A stretch of DNA of 64,000 bases from DASVCS01 sp036381495 (GTDB lineage Bacteria > Gemmatimonadota > Gemmatimonadetes > Longimicrobiales > RSA9): contig DASVCS010000123.1 in NCBI GenBank assembly GCA_036381495.1, positions 111,174 to 175,173 of the forward strand, read 5' to 3'. Shown piece by piece: positions 8,912 to 15,733 of this stretch. Position 1 is the first letter of the stretch; the number at the start of each line of letters is the position of its first letter. The position numbers were made by a program, and so were the translations under genes. The notes beneath the pieces are model-generated. The model had not been told where the DNA came from. It was given only the letters and a program-made list of their open reading frames with translations, and did no database searches.

Positions 8912-11800
8912 CTAGCCCTCCCCCGCGTACTCCTCGACCGGCGGACACGCGCACACCAGGTTGCGGTCGCCGGCGGCGGCGTCGACCAGCCCGACGGAGG
9001 GCCAGAACTTGTGCTCGCGCGTCCACGGCGCCGGATACGCCGCGCGCTCGCGGGAGTACGGCCGATCCCACGTGTCCGCGGTGACTACGTCGGCCGTGTG
9101 CGGCGCGTTCCTCAACGGGTTGTTGTTCCGGTCCAGGCGGCCCTCCTCGATGTCGCGGATCTCTTCGCGGATCAGGATGAGCGCATCGCAGAACCGGTCC
9201 AGCTCTTCCTTCGACTCGCTCTCGGTCGGCTCGATCATGAGCGTCCCCGCCACCGGGAACGAGACCGTGGGCGCGTGGAAGCCGTAATCCATGAGCCGCT
9301 TCGCGATGTCCGTCGCATCCACGCCGGAGGTGGCGCGGAGCGGTCGCGGATCGATGATGCATTCGTGTGCGACCGTGCCGTTGCGCCCCCGGTACAGCAC
9401 GGGGTAGTGGCCCTCGAGCCGGCGGGCGATGTAGTTGGCGTTCAGGATCGCCACCTCGCTGGCGCGCTTGAGCCCCTCGCCTCCCATCATGCGGATGTAC
9501 ATCCACGAGATCGGCAGGATGTCCGGGCTCCCCCACGGCGCCGCGGCGACCGGGCCGATCGCGTCCGCGCCGCCGATCGGCACGACCGGGTGGCCCGGCA
9601 GGAACGGCGCGAGGTGTGCGGCGACGCCGATCGGACCCATCCCCGGGCCGCCGCCGCCGTGCGGGATGCAGAACGTCTTGTGCAGGTTCAGGTGACCCAC
9701 GTCCGCGCCGAACTCGGCCGGCCGGCACAACCCCACCATCGCGTTCATGTTCGCGCCGTCCAGGTAGACCTGGCCGCCGTTGCGGTGGACGATCTCGCAG
9801 ATCTCGCGGATCCCCTCCTCGAAGATCCCGTGCGTCGATGGGTAGGTCACCATCAGCGCGGCGAGGTCGTCGCGGTGCCGCTCCGCCTGCGCGCGCAGAT
9901 CGTCCAGATCGATGTTGCCGTTCTCATCCGAGCGGACCACGACCACGCGCAGCCCGGCCATGGTCGCACTCGCCGGGTTCGTCCCGTGCGCGGACTGCGG
10001 GATCAGACACACGTCGCGCCGACCCTCGCCCCGACTCTCATGGTACCGCCGGATCACGAGGAGTCCCGTCAATTCACCCTGCGAACCGGCATTCGGCTGG
10101 AGCGACACCCGGTCGAACCCCGTGATCTCGGCGAGCATCGACTCGAGCTCATCGAAGAGGATCCGGTATCCTTCCGCCTGCGCCGGCGGAGCGAACGGGT
10201 GCAGCCGCGCGAAACCGGGCCAGGTGATCGGCAGCATCTCCGCGGCCGCGTTCAACTTCATGGTGCACGAGCCGAGCGGGATCATGGAGGTCGTCAGCGA
10301 CAGATCCCGCGATTCGAGACGCTTGATGTAGCGCAGCAGCTCGGTCTCCGAGCGATAGCGGTGGAAGACCGGGTGCGTCAGGTAGGCGCTCGTCCGCGCG
10401 AACGGCGCGTCGTACGTCGGGTCGACGGCCTCGGCCAGCTCCGTCGCCGTGACGTCCGGCGCGCGTCCGCCGGCGAAGACGGCCAGCAGCTCCATCAGCT
10501 CGGCGGCGGTCGTGGGCTCGTCCAGCGCGATCCCGATGCTGGAAGGGCCGAGCGGCCGCAGGTTGATCCGCCGCTCGCGCGCACCGGCGAGCAGTGCATC
10601 GCGCGCCGTCTCGGGGACCTCGACCCGCAACGTGTCGAAGTACGTCTCGTGCGCGATCCGGTACCCCAGCCGACGCAGGCCCTCCGCCAGCGCGGCCGTG
10701 AGATGGTGCACCCGCTCGGCAATGCGCCGGAGCCCATCGGGGCCGTGATAGACCGCGTACATGCTCGCGACCACCGCGAGCAGCACCTGCGCCGTACAGA
10801 TATTGCTCGTCGCCTTCTCCCGGCGGATGTGCTGCTCCCGCGTCTGGAGCGCCATCCGCAGCGCCGGCCGGCCCCGCGCATCCCGCGAGACGCCGATGAT
10901 CCGCCCCGGAAGCTGTCGCTTGAACTCCTCCCGCGTCGCGAAGTACGCCGCGTGCGGACCGCCGTAGCCGAGTGGCACGCCGAACCGCTGTGTACTCCCC
11001 ACCGCCACATCCGCGCCCCACTCGCCCGGCGGCGTCAGCAACGTGAGGCTCAGCAGGTCCGCCGCCACCGTGACCAGCGCGTCGGCGGCGCGCGCCCGCG
11101 CGCAGAAGTCGCGATAGTCGTAGACCTCGCCGTCCGTCGCCGGGAACTGGAGCAGCGCGCCGAACACCTCCGGTCCGAAGTCGAACGCGCGATGGTCGCC
11201 GACCACCAGCTCGATGCCGCGCGCCCGCGCCCGCGTCCGGACCACCTCGATCGTCTGCGGGTGAGCCGCTTCCGAGATGAAGTAACTGCGCCGATCCGCC
11301 GAGCCCCGCAGCGCGAAGCTCATGGACATGGCCTCGGCCGCCGCCGTCGCCTCGTCCAACAGCGACGCATTCGCGATCGGCAACCCCGTCAGATCGATGA
11401 CCATCGTCTGGAAGTTGAGCAGCGCCTCCAGACGACCCTGCGAGATCTCCGCCTGATACGGCGTGTACGCCGTGTACCACCCGGGGTTCTCGAGGATGTT
11501 GCGCACGATCACCGGCGGGGTGATGCAGTCGGCATAGCCCATGCCGATGAAGGAACGGAAGATCTCGTTCTTCGCCGCGATACCGCGGATCTCTTCGAGC
11601 GCTTCGTACTCGCTGCGCGGCGCACCCAGTTCGAGCGGGCGCCGGGAGCGGATCGATTCCGGGATCGCCGCGTCGATCAGCGCATCGAGCGACGGGACCC
11701 CGATGGTCTCGAGCATTTCGCGGAGCTCCGCCGCGCCCGGGCCGATGTGACGGCGCGCGAAGGTGTCCGGGAAATCGAGAGGGCCTTGTATATTCTCCAT
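8912..11800 (-). CDS. gcvP: glycine dehydrogenase (decarboxylating), P-protein
   Basis: Full-length single-chain P-protein of 962 residues. It binds glycine through pyridoxal phosphate, releases CO2 and passes the aminomethyl group to lipoylated GcvH. The PLP lysine is K708 in HLNLHKTFCIPHGGGGPG, directly before the conserved glycine-rich loop. The N-terminal half has the typical RRHIGPGAAELREML and YTPYQAEISQGRLEALLNFQ stretches. The start is taken at 11800 (MENIQGPLDF) with GGGAAG just upstream; an upstream ATG at 11860 lacks family similarity before this point. The partner gcvH is 1 kb upstream on the same strand; no gcvT is in the window. It is adjacent to the LipM-like gene. Confidence 0.97.
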   Translation of the reverse strand: MENIQGPLDFPDTFARRHIGPGAAELREMLETIGVPSLDALIDAAIPESIRSRRPLELGAPRSEYEALEEIRGIAAKNEIFRSFIGMGYADCITPPVIVRNILENPGWYTAYTPYQAEISQGRLEALLNFQTMVIDLTGLPIANASLLDEATAAAEAMSMSFALRGSADRRSYFISEAAHPQTIEVVRTRARARGIELVVGDHRAFDFGPEVFGALLQFPATDGEVYDYRDFCARARAADALVTVAADLLSLTLLTPPGEWGADVAVGSTQRFGVPLGYGGPHAAYFATREEFKRQLPGRIIGVSRDARGRPALRMALQTREQHIRREKATSNICTAQVLLAVVASMYAVYHGPDGLRRIAERVHHLTAALAEGLRRLGYRIAHETYFDTLRVEVPETARDALLAGARERRINLRPLGPSSIGIALDEPTTAAELMELLAVFAGGRAPDVTATELAEAVDPTYDAPFARTSAYLTHPVFHRYRSETELLRYIKRLESRDLSLTTSMIPLGSCTMKLNAAAEMLPITWPGFARLHPFAPPAQAEGYRILFDELESMLAEITGFDRVSLQPNAGSQGELTGLLVIRRYHESRGEGRRDVCLIPQSAHGTNPASATMAGLRVVVVRSDENGNIDLDDLRAQAERHRDDLAALMVTYPSTHGIFEEGIREICEIVHRNGGQVYLDGANMNAMVGLCRPAEFGADVGHLNLHKTFCIPHGGGGPGMGPIGVAAHLAPFLPGHPVVPIGGADAIGPVAAAPWGSPDILPISWMYIRMMGGEGLKRASEVAILNANYIARRLEGHYPVLYRGRNGTVAHECIIDPRPLRATSGVDATDIAKRLMDYGFHAPTVSFPVAGTLMIEPTESESKEELDRFCDALILIREEIRDIEEGRLDRNNNPLRNAPHTADVVTADTWDRPYSRERAAYPAPWTREHKFWPSVGLVDAAAGDRNLVCACPPVEEYAGEG

Positions 11801-11904
11801 TCTTCCCAATCTGTCATCATGGAAAACGGGCGGCCATGCCTGCCCGCCCGGAACGCGCACTCGCCACGCAGTTGATACCCCGCCGCACGGCGCCGTTTCC
11901 CCTC

Positions 11905-12033
11905 ACCCCCGCCCCGGGCTGGGGCTAGGGTTGGCGCTAGGGAAGGCGGCCCGACCTCCGGAGACGGTCCCCACGCCACGCAGCCTGCCTTCGCAAACCC
12001 CAGCCCCGGCCCCAGCCCCAGCCCTAGCCCTAC
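11905..12033. repeat. G-rich inverted tract related to repeat family A
   Basis: The gap between the MBL-fold gene and gcvP holds GGGCTGGGGCTAGGG near 11917-11931 and its near-complement CCCCAGCCCCAGCCCTAGCCC (split across 12011-12031), so the two arms could pair or act separately as G-rich tracts. It lacks the GTAAACGTAAACGTT core. Confidence 0.6.
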
Positions 12034-12732
12034 TCAGAACTCGTAATCACTGCCGGGGTCGAGGATCACCACTTCCGCGCGATCGCCGACGGCCCGCGCG
12101 AAGTCCTGCGGATCCTGCCGGATCTGGTCGAAGGTGTTGTAGTGCATGGGGATGACGACGCGTGGCTCGATGAACTCGACGGCCTGCACCGCGTCCTCGG
12201 GGCCCATCGTGAAGTTGTCGCCGATCGGCAGGAGCGCGACATCGACCTTCCCACGGAGGAGCTGCATGTCGGTGATCAGCGCCGTATCCCCCGCGTGGTA
12301 GAGGCGCTTGGTCGCCTGGCCGCCGGTCAGTTCGAGCCAGAAGCCGCCCGGTACCGTGGTGTACGCGCCCTCCGTGTCGCCGTGCACCTGGCCGCCGTGC
12401 AGCGCGGGCGTCATCTTCACGTAGCCGAACGAGAACCGGCGCCCGCCACCGATGTGCAGCGGGTGCGCGTTCTCGACGCCCTGCGACTGCGCGAACGCGA
12501 CGATCTCGAATGTCGAGATGAGCAATGCGCCCGTCCGCTTCGCGATCTTGATCGCATCGGCGAAATGATCGGCGTGGCCGTGAGTGACCAGGATGAAATC
12601 GAGGTCCTCGATCTGGTCCGACCGGATGTCGGACAGCGGGTTCTCGTCCAGCCAGGGATCGAAGAGGACGCGGGCGCCCTCGTCGGTGACCAGCGTGAAA
12701 CAGGAATGGCCGTGCCACGTGAGTCGTGCCAT
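12034..12732 (-). CDS. MBL-fold metal-dependent hydrolase (UPF0173 type)
   Basis: 232 residues, the normal length for UPF0173 proteins. It begins MARLTWHGHSCFTL, typical of this family, and has the metal-binding motif HGHADH at residues 51-56, a later aspartate in YHAGDTALI and the histidine in VVIPMHYNTF. It is a predicted cytoplasmic zinc hydrolase with no settled substrate. It lies 70 bases downstream of gcvH on the same strand and may share its promoter. Nothing suggests a direct role in glycine cleavage. Confidence 0.92.
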   Translation of the reverse strand: MARLTWHGHSCFTLVTDEGARVLFDPWLDENPLSDIRSDQIEDLDFILVTHGHADHFADAIKIAKRTGALLISTFEIVAFAQSQGVENAHPLHIGGGRRFSFGYVKMTPALHGGQVHGDTEGAYTTVPGGFWLELTGGQATKRLYHAGDTALITDMQLLRGKVDVALLPIGDNFTMGPEDAVQAVEFIEPRVVIPMHYNTFDQIRQDPQDFARAVGDRAEVVILDPGSDYEF

Positions 12733-12802
12733 CTTCGCCTCCGAGCCGGCGCCTCGACCGCCGCGCCCGCGTCGCCGGCGCGGCCGCGGTCGGTCAGGGC
12801 AG

Positions 12803-13195
12803 TTAACCTTCGCCGATGTGTGATGCGTACTCTTCCGGTCCGAGCAGCTCGTCCAGCTCGCTCGGGTCCGTGATCCGCAACTTCACCATCCACCCTGCGC
12901 CGTAGGGGTCGGTGTTCACTGCCGAGGGGTCGGCGTCCAGCGCCTGGTTGACTTCGATGACCTCGCCGGAAACGGGCGAGTAGATGTCGCTAACCGCCTT
13001 GACGGCCTCGACGGTGCCGAGCACGTCCGCGCGGCCGAACCGGTCGCCGACCCGCGGCAACTCGACATAGACGACGTCGCCCAGTTCGCCCTGCGCGTAG
13101 TCCGTGATCCCGACCAGGTAGACCGATGCCTCGTCGGTGGGCTTGAGGTACTCGTGTTCTTCCGAATACAACAGCTCGGCCGGAATCTCCGACAT
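12803..13195 (-). CDS. gcvH: glycine cleavage system H protein
   Basis: 130 residues, standard length. The lipoyl-bearing lysine is K66 in GTVEAVKAVSDIYSPVSG, the canonical H-protein motif. It shuttles the aminomethyl intermediate from GcvP to GcvT and back to the lipoamide dehydrogenase. The start is clear: ATG 13195 with GGAGGGG a few bases upstream. A promoter (TTGACG, 18-base spacer, TATTCT) lies 44-73 bases upstream. The nearby LipM-like enzyme may attach the octanoyl precursor to K66. Other H-like proteins exist in bacteria, but the neighbouring gcvP makes this assignment firm. Confidence 0.97.
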   Translation of the reverse strand: MSEIPAELLYSEEHEYLKPTDEASVYLVGITDYAQGELGDVVYVELPRVGDRFGRADVLGTVEAVKAVSDIYSPVSGEVIEVNQALDADPSAVNTDPYGAGWMVKLRITDPSELDELLGPEEYASHIGEG

Positions 13196-13238
13196 GTCCC
13201 CTCCGTGCGCGCCCCGTGCGTCGTGGATTCGTACGCTG

Positions 13239-13268
13239 AGAATAGGCCGTCGGTCCGGCGAGCGTCAA
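13239..13268 (-). promoter_or_regulatory. sigma70-type promoter of gcvH
   Basis: Minus-strand TTGACG (13268-13263), 18-base spacer, TATTCT (13244-13239). The expected start of transcription is near 13232, giving a leader of about 36 bases. No glycine riboswitch could be recognised in so short a leader. Confidence 0.65.
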
Positions 13269-13404
13269 GCCCGCGCGACCGCGTGGCCGGGTCGTGCGCG
13301 GCGGGCGCGCGGCCGCCGGTGATGCGGCCGTCGTGCGCGCCGCGTCGGCGCATGGCCGCGGAGGGCGTAGACGGCCCCGGGATGCGCGGGCCGGGACGCT
13401 GGTG

Positions 13405-13659
13405 TCACGCTCCGGCCGGCGGTCCAGCCGGCGCGTCCGGGGTCCGGATGACGGCGAGGCGACGGATGATCTCGGTCAGCCGGCGGAGCTCCGCTTCGAC
13501 GACCCGCAGGCTTTCGAGCACTTCGGGGTCGTGGACGGCGGGATCTTCGAGCAGGAGCTGGACGTGCCCGATGGCCGCCGTGAGCGGGTTGTTCGCATCG
13601 TGGCGCACGGACCGCACGAGCTCGGCGACCCGAGCATATTCCGCAGCATCCATCGGCAT
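13405..13659 (-). CDS. stand-alone histidine kinase dimerisation/phosphoacceptor domain
   Basis: 84 residues. The core RHDANNPLTAAIGHVQLLLED matches the H-box of HisKA domains (H-D/E-x-x-N-P-L), with the phospho-acceptor candidate H20, followed by a second helix of heptad-like LRVVEAELRRLTEIIRRL. No ATP-binding HATPase domain follows; the frame ends in Pro/Ala-rich residues. It could be a phosphotransfer protein or a regulator that dimerises with a full kinase. The start ATG 13659 has AGGAGG upstream, and a good promoter lies just before it, so this is an expressed gene rather than debris. Partner kinase and regulator are not in the immediate neighbourhood. Confidence 0.75.
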   Translation of the reverse strand: MPMDAAEYARVAELVRSVRHDANNPLTAAIGHVQLLLEDPAVHDPEVLESLRVVEAELRRLTEIIRRLAVIRTPDAPAGPPAGA

Positions 13660-13685
13660 TCCTCCTGGGCGGCAGCGTGTAGCGC

Positions 13686-13715
13686 AGTATAGGGCGGCGT
13701 CGATGCCGGGAGCAA
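13686..13715 (-). promoter_or_regulatory. promoter of the HisKA-only gene
   Basis: Minus-strand TTGCTC (13715-13710), 18-base spacer, TATACT (13691-13686). The predicted start is about 20 bases upstream of the gene. Confidence 0.55.
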
Positions 13716-13934
13716 GCAGGACGGGGCCGCGGGGCGCTCCGAGCCCGCCGTTGCGCGGGCGCGCCGGTGGCGGGGAACCTTCGCCCCGGCGTCGGCGTAC
13801 TGGGAAGTGCCGCGTCGAACGGCGCGGCAGGGGCCACCCGCCCCGACCCCAGGTGGCGGGGTGCGGTGGACCGCGGGGCTATGGACCCGCTGGCGTTGGT
13901 GCCCACACGACCACTCAACCGAGGAGGTGATCCT

Positions 13935-13997
13935 TTGTCCAGTCCGAGTATCGCGCGCAATCTGACACGGGCAAGCGATCGCCGCATCGGCGCTTAG
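13935..13997 (+). CDS. possible 20-residue leader peptide
   Basis: TTG at 13935 is seven bases after the GGAGG of the perfect Shine-Dalgarno and opens a 20-codon frame (MSSPSIARNLTRASDRRIGA) ending in TAG at 13995-13997. The left arm of the 11-bp long-range stem lies inside this frame (codons 8-11), so ribosomes reading it would break the stem. That layout suits a translated leader, but a short frame can arise by chance and TTG is a weak start. Confidence 0.3.
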   Translation: MSSPSIARNLTRASDRRIGA

Positions 13998-14126
13998 CCG
14001 ATCCACTGCGCGAGTACTGTCCGCGTCGACGGGAATGCCGTTCCTCGGTGTGCGCCGTCGCCCTGCCGGCGTCGGGGCGCACGAGTGGAGGCTCGCGGCA
14101 TCGCGTCAGATTGCGGCAACCCTACG

Positions 14127-14157
14127 GCGCCACCGGAGCCATTCCGGTGGCGCTTTT
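14127..14157 (+). terminator. intrinsic terminator before the acyl-CoA dehydrogenase
   Basis: Perfect 11-bp stem GCGCCACCGGA / TCCGGTGGCGC (14127-14137, 14143-14153) with a five-base loop and TTTT at 14154-14157. No ordinary gene on this strand ends here, so it marks the end of the candidate RNA transcript. Confidence 0.75.
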
Positions 14158-14348
14158 GCATCGGTGCAACGAACGCGCGGCCGGGTGGGTAATACGAGCC
14201 GGACGGATCCCCGGCCGGCCGAAACGGATGCGGTGGACGGGAACGGGCTGCCCGCCGGCGTGGATCTGGACCGGCCGCCGGGCCGACCGTAGGATTCCCG
14301 CAACCGCCGACATCACATTTCGACCACGACGACGTGAGGAGAGGCAGC

Positions 14349-15521
14349 ATGTCCGTGCTGGTACCGGAAGCGGAGCGTTCGCCGCTGACCGTGTTGACGG
14401 AAGACGAAAGCATGTTCCGCGATGCCGTGCGACAGTTCGCCGACGAGGTGGTCGCCGGCCGGGTCGCGGAGATGGACGCCGCCGGGCGGCTGGATCCGGA
14501 GCTGATTCCCCAGCTCTTCGAGTTGGGGCTGATGGGGATCGAGATCCCCGAACCGTGGGGTGGCGCGGGCGGCTCGTTCTTCACCTCGGTGCTCGTCGTC
14601 GAGCAGTTGTCGCGCGTCGACCCGAGTGTCGGCGTGTTCGTGGACGTACAGAACACACTGGTCAACAACTGCCTCCTGCGGTTCGGCAACGAGGCGCAGA
14701 AGGCGCGCTACTGCCCGCGCCTTGCCACGGACACGGTGGGCGCCTACGCCCTCTCGGAGGCCGGATCGGGTTCCGATGCCTTCGCGCTCCGCACGCGCGC
14801 CCGCCCCGACGGCGACCACTGGCGGCTCGAAGGGCGCAAGCTCTGGATCACGAACGGTGCGGAGGCGAACCTGTTCGTCATCTTCGCCACGGTCGACCCC
14901 GACGCCGGGTACCGGGGCATCACCGCCTTCCTCGTCGAGCGGGATTTCCCCGGAATCAGCATCGGCAAGAAGGAGGACAAGCTCGGGATCCGCGCGTCCT
15001 CGACCACCGAGGTCATCCTGGACGATTGTGTCGTTCCGGCCGAGAACGTGCTGGGCGAGGTGGGGCGCGGCTACAAGATCGCGATCGAGACGCTGAACGA
15101 GGGACGGATCGGGATCGGCGCGCAGATGGTCGGACTCGCCCAGGGCGCGCTCGACCACACGGTCCGCTACGTCCAGGAACGCGAGCAGTTCGGTCAGCCG
15201 ATCGCCGCGTTCCAGGGCGTGCAGTTCCAGCTCGCGCAGATGCGCACGGAGCTGGAAGCCGCCCGGCTCATGGTCTACAACGCGGCACGGCTCAAGGATG
15301 CCGGCGCGCCGTTCGTCGCCGAGGCCGCAATGGCCAAGCTGTTCGCCTCGGAGACGGCGCAGAGGATCGCCTCGCGGTGCGTGGACCTGCACGGCGGTTA
15401 CGGCTTCACCCGCGAGTATCCGGTCGAGAAACTGTACCGCGACTCGAAGATCGGTACGATCTACGAGGGCACCAGCAACATGCAGCTCCAGACGATCGCG
15501 AAGCACCTGTTGGTGGGGTGA
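14349..15521 (+). CDS. acyl-CoA dehydrogenase
   Basis: 390 residues, a standard short-chain-type FAD flavoenzyme that oxidises acyl-CoA to trans-2-enoyl-CoA and passes electrons to ETF. It shows the FAD/substrate motif AYALSEAGSGSDAFAL and the C-terminal RDSKIGTIYEGTSNMQLQTI, whose Glu in YEGTSN is the usual catalytic base. The start at 14349 is preceded by GAGGAGAGG. It lies behind an intrinsic terminator, so it needs its own promoter; I could not place one with confidence between 14158 and 14340. A second acyl-CoA dehydrogenase follows 212 bases downstream. Chain-length preference cannot be told. Confidence 0.95.
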   Translation: MSVLVPEAERSPLTVLTEDESMFRDAVRQFADEVVAGRVAEMDAAGRLDPELIPQLFELGLMGIEIPEPWGGAGGSFFTSVLVVEQLSRVDPSVGVFVDVQNTLVNNCLLRFGNEAQKARYCPRLATDTVGAYALSEAGSGSDAFALRTRARPDGDHWRLEGRKLWITNGAEANLFVIFATVDPDAGYRGITAFLVERDFPGISIGKKEDKLGIRASSTTEVILDDCVVPAENVLGEVGRGYKIAIETLNEGRIGIGAQMVGLAQGALDHTVRYVQEREQFGQPIAAFQGVQFQLAQMRTELEAARLMVYNAARLKDAGAPFVAEAAMAKLFASETAQRIASRCVDLHGGYGFTREYPVEKLYRDSKIGTIYEGTSNMQLQTIAKHLLVG

Positions 15522-15575
15522 GGGTTCATCGCGCCGGATGGTTCGCGGTATGGATCTCGTGCGGGGCGCCCGATG

Positions 15576-15603
15576 ATCGGGCCAGGGCTGGGGCTGGGGC
15601 TGG
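15576..15603 (+). repeat. GGGGCT tract related to repeat family A
   Basis: Short run of GGGCT/GGGGCT units between the two acyl-CoA dehydrogenase genes, ending in GGGAACC. It resembles the G-rich part of the longer repeats at 27.6 and 47.5 kb but lacks the core. Confidence 0.5.
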
Positions 15604-15617
15604 GAACCTCGGCGAAA

Positions 15618-15646
15618 TTGCATGATTTCGTGGGTCGGAATAGATT
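15618..15646 (+). promoter_or_regulatory. promoter of the second acyl-CoA dehydrogenase
   Basis: TTGCAT (15618-15623), 17-base spacer, TAGATT (15641-15646). The start of transcription would be near 15653, leaving a leader of about 80 bases before ATG 15734. Confidence 0.5.
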
Positions 15647-15733
15647 GGATGCGCACGCCTCGCGTCGCCGCACGACCGCGGCGGCGCGTTACGCGCCAGT
15701 CGCCTGCCGACTCCCGCCGCGTGAGAGGGTTCG

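Larger units (their letters stand above)
13922..14157 (+). ncRNA. candidate structured RNA / leader with perfect Shine-Dalgarno
   Basis: This gene-poor stretch is unusually structured. It begins with AGGAGGTGATCC (13922-13933), a 12-base exact complement of the usual 3' end of 16S rRNA. An 11-bp perfect inverted repeat joins CGCAATCTGAC (13956-13966) to GTCAGATTGCG (14105-14115). Inside it lie three nested stems: ATGCCG 14035-14040 with CGGCAT 14096-14101, CCTC 14043-14046 with GAGG 14088-14091, and GTGCGCC 14050-14056 with GGCGCAC 14076-14082. An intrinsic terminator closes the unit at 14127-14157. I could not match tmRNA, RNase P, 6S, SRP RNA or a common riboswitch. The 5' end is not defined; more hairpins lie at 13820-13900. 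Confidence 0.5.

Noticed and set aside
8702..11875. A long open frame on the plus strand opposite gcvP (over 1000 codons).
   Set aside because: High-GC DNA commonly keeps an antisense frame open opposite a real gene. The composition is Arg/Asp/Val-rich with no domain, and gcvP on the other strand is unambiguous.
13922..14157. The structured stretch considered as tmRNA, RNase P RNA, 6S RNA or SRP RNA.
   Set aside because: None of the conserved cores (tRNA-like ends with a tag, RNase P CR elements, 6S bubble, SRP tetraloop domain) could be found.
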